From assembly GCA_002435705.1 (NCBI GenBank), contig DIVA01000069.1, positions 1 to 64,000 of the forward strand: a DNA stretch of 64,000 bases. Reading direction: 5' to 3'. The stretch's first letter is position 1, and each line of letters begins with the position of its first letter. Positions 1-8,328 of this stretch are shown here, piece after piece. This DNA comes from Bacteriovoracaceae bacterium UBA6144 (lineage in GTDB: Bacteria > Bdellovibrionota > Bacteriovoracia > Bacteriovoracales > Bacteriovoracaceae). The notes beneath the pieces were generated by a model, which worked only from the letters and a program-made list of their open reading frames with translations, was not told where the DNA came from and made no database searches. Made by a program: the position numbers and the translations under genes.

Positions 1-672
1 GCCATGGTTTTTGTTCCACCACCATTCGCTGCTGACTCAATCCTCGAGTGTATTGAAATTGGCATGCCTCTGGTGATCGCCATCACTGAAGGGATCCCAA
101 TATCTGATATGGTGAAAGTTAAGAATGCTCTCAAAGGTTCTAAGACACGCCTGATTGGTCCAAACTGCCCCGGAGTTATTACTCCTGGAGAGTGTAAGAT
201 TGGTATCATGCCAGGTCACATTCATATGCCAGGCCGAGTGGGAGTGATTTCTCGTTCAGGGACTCTTACTTACGAAGCGGTTTATCAACTTACACAGCGT
301 AATATTGGTCAATCGACATGCGTTGGTATTGGTGGTGACCCAGTCAACGGTACAAACTTTATCGACGTCCTTGATATGTTCAATAAAGATAAAGACACTG
401 ACGCCGTGATCATGATCGGGGAGATTGGTGGATCAGCAGAAACGGAAGCTGGCCGCTGGATTAAGCAAAATTTTAAAAAACCCGTTGTTAGTTTTATTGC
501 AGGAGCGGCTGCTCCTGCCGGAAAACGCATGGGTCATGCAGGTGCTATTATCTCAGGTGGAGATGACACAGCTGAAGCTAAGTTCAGAATCTTACAAGAG
601 TGCGGTGTTACAATTGCAAGATCTCCAGCTGACTTAGGCGCGAAAGTTGCAGAAGTTCTGAAGAAAGTGTAA
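1..672 (+). CDS. sucD: Succinyl-CoA ligase (ADP-forming) alpha subunit, 5'-truncated
   Basis: The reading frame is open from base 1, so the window cuts off the N-terminal CoA-binding part; the ATG at base 4 is internal. The visible 223 codons match the C-terminal two thirds of SucD, which with SucC interconverts succinyl-CoA and succinate with nucleotide phosphorylation in the TCA cycle. Recognisable family segments are [38 protein letters not shown] and the GHAGAI loop carrying the active-site histidine that becomes phosphorylated. The C-terminus is of normal length. ndk follows 29 bases later on the same strand, so the two are probably co-transcribed; sucC presumably lies upstream outside the window. 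Confidence 0.97.
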   Translation, partial: AMVFVPPPFAADSILECIEIGMPLVIAITEGIPISDMVKVKNALKGSKTRLIGPNCPGVITPGECKIGIMPGHIHMPGRVGVISRSGTLTYEAVYQLTQRNIGQSTCVGIGGDPVNGTNFIDVLDMFNKDKDTDAVIMIGEIGGSAETEAGRWIKQNFKKPVVSFIAGAAAPAGKRMGHAGAIISGGDDTAEAKFRILQECGVTIARSPADLGAKVAEVLKKV

Positions 673-701
673 TAAAGATTTAAAATTTCTAGGAGAATAC
701 A

Positions 702-1130
702 ATGGCCAACGAAAAAACACTAAGCATCATTAAGCCGAACTCAACACTTGATAACAACATCGGTAACATCATTAGCATTTTTGAAAAAAATGGTCTTCGT
801 GTTTCTGCTGCTCGCTTCGCAAAACTCTCAAAAGAGAAAGCAGAAGGATTCTACATCGAGCACAAAGAGCGTCCATTCTTTGGTGAACTCGTTACATTTA
901 TGACTTCAGGTCCAGTGATGATCATGGTTCTTGAAGGTGACAATGCTGTGGCAAAGAACCGCGAGCTCATGGGCGCTACAAACCCAGCTAACGCCGCTCC
1001 TGGTACTATTCGTAAGCTTTACGCAAAGTCAGTTGGCGAAAACTCAGTTCACGGATCTGACTCTCTCACATCGGCTGAGCGTGAGATCGCTTACTTCTTT
1101 GAGAAGTCTGACGTGGTGAACCGTTTTTAG
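702..1130 (+). CDS. ndk: Nucleoside diphosphate kinase
   Basis: 142 residues, the usual family length. It transfers the gamma phosphate between nucleoside triphosphates and diphosphates in the cytoplasm. The N-terminal LSIIKP strand, the R-L-M-G-A-T-N-P-like segment ([11 protein letters not shown]) and the active-site motif NSVHGSDS, with the phosphorylated histidine near residue 117, are all present. An AGGAG ribosome binding site lies about 6 bases before the ATG. It follows sucD closely, a pairing seen in many bacteria, and is ended by a strong terminator. Confidence 0.97.
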   Translation: MANEKTLSIIKPNSTLDNNIGNIISIFEKNGLRVSAARFAKLSKEKAEGFYIEHKERPFFGELVTFMTSGPVMIMVLEGDNAVAKNRELMGATNPANAAPGTIRKLYAKSVGENSVHGSDSLTSAEREIAYFFEKSDVVNRF

Positions 1131-1158
1131 TTTCTATTACCTACGTTGATTGAAATTG

Positions 1159-1187
1159 AAAAAGGCTCCTTCAAGGAGCCTTTTTTA
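1159..1187. terminator. Bidirectional intrinsic terminator between ndk and a convergent protease gene
   Basis: A GC-rich hairpin with arms AAAAGGCTCC and GGAGCCTTTT around a TTCAA loop is followed by a T run. The A run on the left gives the same structure on the minus strand, so it can end both ndk and the convergent operon, whose last stop codon lies inside it. Confidence 0.9.
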
Positions 1188-2762
1188 TTGCCCCCAAGCG
1201 GTGTTATTTAAGCATTCGTTAGGAGCTTTTTCACAAGCTACTTTGCTCGATTCGTAGGCAAACTCGGCACAGCGCTCATAGCTTGCTGTTTGGGTCTGAC
1301 AATTTCCAGCTATTATTCGATTAAAGTGTCGTGGCTCCAAGAGGCTAGGTTTGGTGGCTGGCCTGTAGATATGTAGCACTCCATTCTCAAATCGATCAGC
1401 TACGGGAGCCGCTCCAATAATGGATGATTTCAAATTTGTGGGGGATGGGCATGTTTTGGGTTTTAGATTTGGATTGGGGCGTGCATATTCTTTGAGACTT
1501 GTTTTGCAATCGATATCAGTTGCCGGACATCTGCAGATAATATGGGCCTCATCGAAATGTGTCGTCATAGGATTGTAATTGGCGATGACTGTAAGAACAT
1601 CTTCAGACTCAAGGCTGGCTGAGTAAGCACGACTAGGCATAGAGTTATCAGAGAAACTTTTTAAATAGATGGTAGGGTTAAATTCACAATAACGATTCCT
1701 AAAATGCCCTGGGATAATATCGTAATAGGTGGGCATTAGGAGAAGAGCTCTTTTTGCAGGGTCAGCCATGACATTTGAGCACTCTTCAGAATCACAATGA
1801 CAGCTTAAATTCTCAGACAGAGCAGTTCCAAATGTGAGATTTTGATTTCTCATGACACTCTCTCTACTGCCGACAGCTCGACAGGGGTAATTGTCGCCTT
1901 CACCGGGGTATTCATCACATAAGCCTAAGAGGTGGAGCACTTCATGGAGGATTGTGGGGCAATCAATTGAAGAAGCATAGGCTTTGGAATGACTTCTGGC
2001 ATTCACACCTGCAATTGTGATTGTTGTTTTCTTTGGGCGAAGATTTGCCGGAAGGCGATTCACTTCTTGAGGGGTCAGGAGGCTAATTGAGAGCTCCTCA
2101 CCCGCAGGACCTTTAAGTCCACTTTTAATTGAATTAAGACAAGTTTGTGCTCTTGCGTGCATGGCCTGAGCGGTCACACCGTTATTAGCGCCAGAGAATT
2201 GTACGTTTAAGATAGCCTTTATCTTTTGAGGAGCTTCTTTAATCAGTCCATAACTATAGTCAATTCCAGACTTACTTATTCCCCCAATGGTCTTCCATTT
2301 ACCTTCAGCAAGAGGGGTACAATTTCTAATCCTATCGATATTTTTGGCAAGACCTAATATTTGCTCCAGACCATTGGTGGGTGGGGCACAATAAGTGGCA
2401 TTTCGAGTCACGCTTTTTTCATAATCAGTCTTTAGAATCTCGCCTGCAATCCTCAGCGCCACTGGAGAGTTAAGAGTTGCAAGGTTTTGTACGAGTTGAT
2501 TTAAACAGTGTTGATCCCAATAGCGAATTCCACCCATCATGTTTTGGATCGTACCAAAAGCTGTCACAAATGGTGTTTTACTGGTCCCCTCAAAGGGGAG
2601 ATCGCTTAGTAATTCGCTACAATCACTGGATGCAAGTCCGGTGCGACGATTAATCTCATCCTGTTGGGCTTTTTCTATGGTATTTCTTTTAGTGTCATCA
2701 CTAATCAGTGCCAGAGGATCAAAGCTGAGGGCCATTTGTGTGAATAAAAGTAGTAACCACAT
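1185..2762 (-). CDS. Secreted metzincin-like metalloprotease, copy A
   Basis: About 525 residues beginning with a short hydrophobic signal peptide, so probably exported. Near residue 273 it has HEVLHLLGLCDEY, which fits the metzincin zinc motif HExxHxxGxx(H/D) with aspartate as third ligand, followed by a short S-V-M segment that could be the Met-turn. Many cysteines around the site (CDEYPGEGDNYPCR and later CHCDSEEC) suggest disulfides. It is the last gene of a minus-strand operon with two paralogues (3375-5138, 5135-7624) sharing the same core. I chose the ATG at 2762, with GGAG nine bases upstream, over the TTG at 2768. The exact peptidase family is not recognised; M64 or snapalysin-like proteins are the nearest by motif. 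Substrate unknown. Confidence 0.75.
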   Translation of the reverse strand: MWLLLLFTQMALSFDPLALISDDTKRNTIEKAQQDEINRRTGLASSDCSELLSDLPFEGTSKTPFVTAFGTIQNMMGGIRYWDQHCLNQLVQNLATLNSPVALRIAGEILKTDYEKSVTRNATYCAPPTNGLEQILGLAKNIDRIRNCTPLAEGKWKTIGGISKSGIDYSYGLIKEAPQKIKAILNVQFSGANNGVTAQAMHARAQTCLNSIKSGLKGPAGEELSISLLTPQEVNRLPANLRPKKTTITIAGVNARSHSKAYASSIDCPTILHEVLHLLGLCDEYPGEGDNYPCRAVGSRESVMRNQNLTFGTALSENLSCHCDSEECSNVMADPAKRALLLMPTYYDIIPGHFRNRYCEFNPTIYLKSFSDNSMPSRAYSASLESEDVLTVIANYNPMTTHFDEAHIICRCPATDIDCKTSLKEYARPNPNLKPKTCPSPTNLKSSIIGAAPVADRFENGVLHIYRPATKPSLLEPRHFNRIIAGNCQTQTASYERCAEFAYESSKVACEKAPNECLNNTAWGQ

Positions 2763-2768
2763 GATCAA

Positions 2769-3362
2769 TTACTCCAGATAGAGTGCTCCCCACTCACGGG
2801 CCAGACAGCGTGTAGGGAATTTGGGTGATTCACAAAAAAATCGAGCATTAAAAGATTCTTTTTTTACTTCTTTTCCATTCTTAAAGAAGGTGTAGTTTTT
2901 ACGGTCACGATCGAGTTCAACACCCTCTATGAGAGACAGATTTAGATTGTTGATTTTGAAAGCCACTTTTTCAAGACGCGGGTAAAGGATCGAGCCTTTT
3001 TTAATGATAAAACCATCAAGCTTAAAGAAGGGCTCATGGGGGTTCTTATTTGAATTGAGTTCATTGAAGCTTGTATTCATACTTGAAAGGCGCTCTTCAG
3101 CTTGCTTGAGTTCTGTGCTTATCTGTCCTAGTTCACCGACGATTGTTTTAACGACCTCTTTTTCTGTCGCTGAAAATTTTCCCAAGCGGAGATCGTCCTT
3201 CACGTCAAAATAATTACTGGTTTTAAGTATTTCGAAATTTGTGCCAACTTCTTTAATTTCAATCTTATCAAGTCCAAGTGGAGTAGAGCGTTCTACTGAG
3301 AACACAACCTCTGCGGCATTGGCGAGACCTGTAAGAAGTAGAAGTGAGTATAACATTTTCAT
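2769..3362 (-). CDS. Secreted coiled-coil protein of the metzincin operon, unknown function
   Basis: 197 residues with a clear signal peptide (MKMLYSLLLLTGLANA). The middle, around residues 65-105, is rich in K, E, L and S with heptad-like spacing and probably forms a coiled coil. There is one pair of cysteines near the C-terminus (FFCESPKFPTRCL). No family recognised. It lies between protease copies B and A in the same operon, 12 bases after B, and its stop codon adjoins the ribosome binding site of copy A. Translational coupling is likely, as is a role linked to the proteases (chaperone, inhibitor or binding partner), but that is inference from position only. Confidence 0.7.
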   Translation of the reverse strand: MKMLYSLLLLTGLANAAEVVFSVERSTPLGLDKIEIKEVGTNFEILKTSNYFDVKDDLRLGKFSATEKEVVKTIVGELGQISTELKQAEERLSSMNTSFNELNSNKNPHEPFFKLDGFIIKKGSILYPRLEKVAFKINNLNLSLIEGVELDRDRKNYTFFKNGKEVKKESFNARFFCESPKFPTRCLAREWGALYLE

Positions 3363-3374
3363 AAGCCTATCCTT

Positions 3375-5138
3375 TTAAAGTGCCCTATCTGCTTGGCATG
3401 CTACGAAGCGTGAGTTGTTAACGGCCCTGTCGCGGCAGCGGGCCACGTCATTAAGTTGTCCACGATAATCTCCCCAATTATAGCGATCTAAACATACAGC
3501 ATTCGCTCCGCTATCTTCTGTCAGTACGGCTTGGCAGCGTTGGGGATTACGCTGGTAGGAGAGCTGTGCGCAGCTGTCATAGAAATTTGTGTTCTTAGCA
3601 CAGTTGCCATTGATGATTTGATTAAAATGCCAAGGCTCCATCATTGAAGTACGGTTTGGCTTGGAATAAAGTTCAATGGTTCGTTCAGTTGCTGAATTCT
3701 TCACCCCTGAATTAAAAGGTCTATTCGCCACCACCGCTCTTAGAGGGCGCGAGCCACCGGGGCAGATAATCGTTGTGGGTCTTCTTTGTGTTCTCTCTTG
3801 TTCGTTTGAGAGTCGATCTATCATGGCCACACATTCCGCGTCGCCATTTTGGCACTGGCAAGTTCTTTTTTCGGTTATCACATCCGCACTATTGGATGAA
3901 GGGGAGTCAAGAATCTCTGAGTAAATTATCTCCACACTTTGATTGTTCAGTCTTTTGGTTTCAAATCGCTTTTTGTTGGCATTGACCTCAAGGTCAATCG
4001 AGCGCTGTGTGGGAGTACCAATCGTGGCTGAGCAGTTACGGTTCAAAAAATCTGCTTGCGCGAAATCTCTGAGACCTGGTTGAAGTGCGTAGCTTAGCCG
4101 ACGTTGATTGCTCGAGATAAATGCGCATTGAGGAGAGTCACAGGCACAAGTCATTTGCTGTGGGACTGATTCCGCAAACGCGAGATTTTCATTTCTCATG
4201 ATACTGCTTGGGCGCCCAACCGGACGACAAGGATAACCATCACGCTCACCTGGATACTCATCACACAAACCCATCAAGTGCATGACTTCATGAATGATAG
4301 TGTCACAACTAATATCAGCAGCATAATTTCTCACGTTATTGGGAGAGCCTGGGGGTTGCAATCGAATTGAGTTTCTTCTCGGTCTGGCAGCAAGGGGAAG
4401 TCGATCAGCTTCTTGCCAAGAGAGGATATCAATCTTTAACTTATAATTTGTTCCATTTTGCCCCCTGACTGGACCATTAAGATAGGGGGAAGCTCCGTTT
4501 AAACACTGACGAACTTTAGCCATCATCTCTTTTGACGTAGTCCCAGAATCAGTGTCATTGAAATTTAAATTCAAGACTGCTCGATAAGTATCATTATTCT
4601 CGCGCGTCATGGCGTAACTAATATTGTCGTAGAAGGCGGCTGACTTATTCACAACCGTCCATTCACCTTTTTTGATCTCATTACATGCAGTCGCTGTTTT
4701 GAAATTCTGAAGAAGACCTAGGAGGTCTTGGATAGGGGAGTTGGTTGAAGCACAACTAAAGACGGTATCGGAGCCAATTTGTGGAGAATTGTAACGGATC
4801 AGCTCATTAGCGAGACGAATGCCTGTTCCACCAGAGAGCTGCAGGTTTTGCGCAAGTTCTAGTTGGCAGGAGCGTGGCATCTCAGTTTTTATTGCAGTCA
4901 GAGTAGAGTCGATCAAAGTGTAAGAGCGAGAAAACTCCACCGAGTTCCCATTCGGCCCGGGTAGGGGAGCGAGGATGACTCTGCAATCCGAGCTTTGTCT
5001 GATCCTTGAGCCCAGTGTTTGGATTTGTGAACGAAGAAGATTATCCCTTGCCTGCTGGTCAGACACAGTGGTGAGCGGATCTGCTTTAAATCCGTTTGCC
5101 CAAAGCTCAAAGAATAGTGTTACAAGCACTATGATCAT
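3375..5138 (-). CDS. Secreted metzincin-like metalloprotease, copy B
   Basis: 587 residues with an N-terminal hydrophobic segment (MIIVLVTLFFELWANG) acting as signal peptide or anchor. The zinc motif HEVMHLMGLCDEY begins near residue 283 and is followed by the putative Met-turn S-I-M-R-N-E-N. The order of conserved blocks is the same as in copies A and C: an SSDCR/SDCR start, a GxWxxxxK segment, an N-F-N/N-V-Q strand, KVRQCLNG, the zinc site and a WHFNQIINGNC block near the end. It carries a C-terminal cysteine-rich extension of about 60 residues absent from copy A. Its ATG overlaps the stop of copy C as ATGA, so translation is coupled. Function inferred from motifs only. Confidence 0.75.
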   Translation of the reverse strand: MIIVLVTLFFELWANGFKADPLTTVSDQQARDNLLRSQIQTLGSRIRQSSDCRVILAPLPGPNGNSVEFSRSYTLIDSTLTAIKTEMPRSCQLELAQNLQLSGGTGIRLANELIRYNSPQIGSDTVFSCASTNSPIQDLLGLLQNFKTATACNEIKKGEWTVVNKSAAFYDNISYAMTRENNDTYRAVLNLNFNDTDSGTTSKEMMAKVRQCLNGASPYLNGPVRGQNGTNYKLKIDILSWQEADRLPLAARPRRNSIRLQPPGSPNNVRNYAADISCDTIIHEVMHLMGLCDEYPGERDGYPCRPVGRPSSIMRNENLAFAESVPQQMTCACDSPQCAFISSNQRRLSYALQPGLRDFAQADFLNRNCSATIGTPTQRSIDLEVNANKKRFETKRLNNQSVEIIYSEILDSPSSNSADVITEKRTCQCQNGDAECVAMIDRLSNEQERTQRRPTTIICPGGSRPLRAVVANRPFNSGVKNSATERTIELYSKPNRTSMMEPWHFNQIINGNCAKNTNFYDSCAQLSYQRNPQRCQAVLTEDSGANAVCLDRYNWGDYRGQLNDVARCRDRAVNNSRFVACQADRAL

Positions 5139-7624
5139 GGTTGAAGTCCTAAAAATTCTTTTCCATTTTCACAATGCGCTGGTCGATCAGCGCAATTATT
5201 AGTTTGTTCCTTGTTGCGATAAGCCCATACTGCGCACTCATTGTATTTCTTTGCTTTCGAGGCGCACGTTCCTCCCACAATCCTCTCGTAATGATTGGGG
5301 TGGAGGAGGCTAGGAAGTCTTGCTTTTTGAACGAATTGCAATCCTTTGTCCGACCAGATTGCGGGCTGATCAATCTTTTCGCCAATCTCTTCTTTCTTAG
5401 AAAAGGATCCACTCGGACAGTTCTCCATGTTGATGTTATCAATATCAAGAATTTGTTCTTTCATGGTTTCAATGGACTTTAGGCATTCTGCATCGTCTGG
5501 ATTAGCGCAGCTACATTTGAATTGCGATCTCCCAATGCGAGGCCAGTTATAATCTGTGATGTTTTGAGAATGGATCGTGATACTTGTGGCTGTTTGCTGA
5601 GCGATGATGGCCGTTTGTTTTTCTGCCAATGTGTTCCAGTTACCATCCGGAATGTCTTGATAGGTACAGTATTTATTTCTGAGTTCGTAGCTTATGATCG
5701 TAAAGGCGGAGGGCTGAAGATAGAACTTCTTGAGCGCCGGATCCGTTGAAGCTTGCACTCTTTCACATATCGAGCCAGGCCTACACTCACAGGTATGAGT
5801 TTTACTCATTCCCAATCGGAAGGCTTCATTTTGGTTACTCATGATGGAGGCTGTTTTCGCTACCGCTCTACAGGTGTATCCGTCACCGTTGCCGTTATAC
5901 TCATCACATAGTCCTAAGAGGTGGAGGACTTCGTGAGCAATAGTGGGACAGTCAATATCTGATTTGTAAGACATTGAGTTTGACCTCGTGCCGGGTGCTT
6001 GAATTGAGACTCGACTGATGCCTGGTCTTTCGTTCACGGGTCGCTTGAGACTTTCTGCTGGCGTTAAAATGGTAAAATCAAGCTTCTTTCCATCGGGCCC
6101 GGCCATAAAGGGACTGGTGTCTTTCATGCAGCTTTGTATTCTGGAGTGCATTTGATCACGGGTGACACCGTAATTATCTGAAGTGATATCAATGTTAACG
6201 ATGACCTCATGGTCGCCGTTATTTTTTTTCTTCAGGACGTATTCGCCACTGATGCCCGAGGGGGCTCCGTCTCTAAAGTTTACGGGTTTCGTCTCGCCGG
6301 GTTTGAGCTCTAAGCAGGCAAGTGTTTTTCGGTGGTCCGCGAGGATTTCAGAGATTGTTTTATTAGGCGAAGACATCTCAATGGTGCAGCTGATTCCACC
6401 ATTCTCATCAATATAATCCTCGCCTTTAGTTCCAAAGTTGAGGCTCCAGAGCTTGCGTAAGTTGGACTCCATGATCTCTTTTCTTTTTAATCCTACCACA
6501 CACCCTTGAGTCCAATCTTTTTCACAGTTCCGAACAAAATCTTTGCTCAGTTCTGGCCGATAATTCATTGTCACACTGATACTTTGGAGTGTCTTTGCGA
6601 CACATTCAGAGTCTGCAACCTCTGCAAATAGATCCATATTATTGGCCAGGGCCTCTGGGAAGTTGGTCGCAGAAAACATTCTTGCGCCTGATTGAAATTG
6701 CTGGTTCATAAAATTGCAATCGAAGGGCTTGGTGCTAAAAATATTTTTTAGTTGTTCTGTCGCTTCTTTCTCGTCTAATGGAGCCTGGAGGGAAGTCAGA
6801 CTACTATCACGATAGTTTTTTAGATTCTCAATCTGCCGCTTTGAGGTTGCTTCAATCGTTGATTCTGCCTGAGAAAGTGTTTGCCTGATGTGTTCACACA
6901 AGGGTGAGCTGCCATCACATAACTGGGATTGAAGATTGAGGCGATACTGTTTAAATGCCGAGTCGTATTTTTCAAGCTGCTCTTGAGTGAGGTAGCCAGT
7001 TCTTTGCGCAATGATGTCATAGACTTCTTTTGAAAAAAGGTCTTTCTCCTTAACCTCTTGACCTCTGCGAAATTTCTGAAGGATTTGGTTCACCTCATCA
7101 GCCTCAAGACCAGTGGCTTCGAGAGGAAGGCTGCGCGGAAGTTTCTTGTGAGTTTGACGATTGATGAGATAAGGCGATTTCTCAATCTTATCTTGGGAAC
7201 TATCATTTAATTCTTCTAAGCCGCGCTCACACAGGGATGAACTCGGATAATTTCGACAGAGGTCTGACTCTCTTTTTACTTCTACAGCAACGCTTAATGA
7301 TTTTTTAAAATTTTCAATACAATGAGCATAGTCTACCGTCATCTGAGCTTGGCCAGTAATGGTGGTAATAGCATTATTGAGCGAGAGTGGATTGACTTTA
7401 AAAATGTCTGGTTTGAATTCAGTGGTAAGGACTCCATTACGTTCAACGAATCGGACCCTCACATCAGCACTTTCTCTGAGTTGTCTGATTTGGGGGTATT
7501 TATGTTGAGGGCAACTCCATCTCACTTTGATATCGGTTGGTTTGTTTTGACCCAAGAGACTTTCTAATGATTGAGCGTGGGCCCCCGAAAGGAGGAAAAA
7601 CCCTAAAAAAAATATATTAATCAA
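5135..7624 (-). CDS. Secreted metzincin-like metalloprotease, copy C, with long N-terminal extension
   Basis: 829 residues, first gene of the operon. A TTG start at 7624 is supported by a GGGAG site six bases upstream and is followed directly by a signal peptide ending in AHA. Roughly the first 330 residues have no counterpart in copies A and B; they are helical and rich in K, E and Q, with several cysteines. The shared protease part follows, with HEVLHLLGLCDEY near residue 564 and a putative Met-turn S-I-M-S-N-Q-N. The extension could be a propeptide or binding domain; this is a guess. No terminator separates it from copy B, with which it overlaps by four bases. Confidence 0.75.
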   Translation of the reverse strand: MINIFFLGFFLLSGAHAQSLESLLGQNKPTDIKVRWSCPQHKYPQIRQLRESADVRVRFVERNGVLTTEFKPDIFKVNPLSLNNAITTITGQAQMTVDYAHCIENFKKSLSVAVEVKRESDLCRNYPSSSLCERGLEELNDSSQDKIEKSPYLINRQTHKKLPRSLPLEATGLEADEVNQILQKFRRGQEVKEKDLFSKEVYDIIAQRTGYLTQEQLEKYDSAFKQYRLNLQSQLCDGSSPLCEHIRQTLSQAESTIEATSKRQIENLKNYRDSSLTSLQAPLDEKEATEQLKNIFSTKPFDCNFMNQQFQSGARMFSATNFPEALANNMDLFAEVADSECVAKTLQSISVTMNYRPELSKDFVRNCEKDWTQGCVVGLKRKEIMESNLRKLWSLNFGTKGEDYIDENGGISCTIEMSSPNKTISEILADHRKTLACLELKPGETKPVNFRDGAPSGISGEYVLKKKNNGDHEVIVNIDITSDNYGVTRDQMHSRIQSCMKDTSPFMAGPDGKKLDFTILTPAESLKRPVNERPGISRVSIQAPGTRSNSMSYKSDIDCPTIAHEVLHLLGLCDEYNGNGDGYTCRAVAKTASIMSNQNEAFRLGMSKTHTCECRPGSICERVQASTDPALKKFYLQPSAFTIISYELRNKYCTYQDIPDGNWNTLAEKQTAIIAQQTATSITIHSQNITDYNWPRIGRSQFKCSCANPDDAECLKSIETMKEQILDIDNINMENCPSGSFSKKEEIGEKIDQPAIWSDKGLQFVQKARLPSLLHPNHYERIVGGTCASKAKKYNECAVWAYRNKEQTNNCADRPAHCENGKEFLGLQP

Positions 7625-7817
7625 AACTGTCTCCCTCTTATTAAACCCTCTAAATTTTAACCCCCTAGGGGCTTTAGATCTAAGGCAAGAAAATGATGCC
7701 GATCTAGATAAGTCGGTTTTTGGAAGGGGGATTTGTAAAATATTCAGGGTTTATGGCGCCGAATGCTGTGATGCGGTATATTCCCAGAGACTGTGTCTTT
7801 TTTTGGGAGTCAAATTT
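7625..7817. other. Divergent intergenic region between the protease operon and the carD-like gene
   Basis: About 190 bases must hold promoters for both directions. I see short perfect palindromes, CCCCTAGGGG and CTTTAGATCTAAGG, near 7662-7685, but no hexamer pair that I trust as a promoter on either strand. Confidence 0.4.
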
Positions 7818-8291
7818 ATGTTTAATCTGGGTGATCATGTGGTTTGTCCTGGCCATGGGGTAGGGCAGATTCTCAGTATTGAAACCAAAGATATGGGTGA
7901 TTCTAAGAAGAGTTTCTATATCATTAAAGTCATCACCAATGGCATGAAGGTGATGATTCCCGTTGATAGCAATGAAAGTGTGCGCAACCTTGTTTCTTTT
8001 GATGAAATCACTAATGTTTTCAGCCTCTTACAAGACCACAACGTTAAGGTCGATAATTCCACTTGGAACCGTCGCCACCGTGAGTACACGCTTAAAGTTA
8101 AAACCGGATCACTTCTAGAGATCGCTGATGTCCTTCGCCAGCTGCTGCTTTTGAAAATGAGCAAAAAACTCTCTTTTGGCGAACGCAAAATGCTGGATCA
8201 GTGCAAAGAGCTCTTGGTGAAAGAAATTGCTCTGTCTTCAGGGTCTCCCGAGCCAGAAATTTCTAACAAAATTGACTCTTTATACAGCTAG
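7818..8291 (+). CDS. CarD/CdnL-family RNA polymerase-interacting regulator
   Basis: 157 residues. The N-terminal third (FNLGDHVVCPGHGVGQI) is the beta-strand RID module typical of CarD/CdnL proteins, which binds the RNA polymerase beta subunit. The C-terminal part is helical and contains a conserved tryptophan in STWNRRHREY, matching the DNA-contacting helical domain that stabilises open promoter complexes. The ATG at 7818 is preferred over the upstream TTG at 7803 because GGGAG sits eight bases before it and the family begins at FxxGDxVV. It is followed 37 bases later by gltX on the same strand. Several CarD-like paralogues can exist in one genome, so the exact role (housekeeping or specialised) is open. 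Confidence 0.88.
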   Translation: MFNLGDHVVCPGHGVGQILSIETKDMGDSKKSFYIIKVITNGMKVMIPVDSNESVRNLVSFDEITNVFSLLQDHNVKVDNSTWNRRHREYTLKVKTGSLLEIADVLRQLLLLKMSKKLSFGERKMLDQCKELLVKEIALSSGSPEPEISNKIDSLYS

Positions 8292-8328
8292 CAGCTTAGG
8301 GTAGTCTGTCTCCTTAACGGAGATATTT

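Noticed and set aside
7690..7730. GCCGATCT resembling a FliA -10 box upstream of the carD-like gene
   Set aside because: The -35 TAAA is not at the right distance and the match is partial; no motility gene follows.
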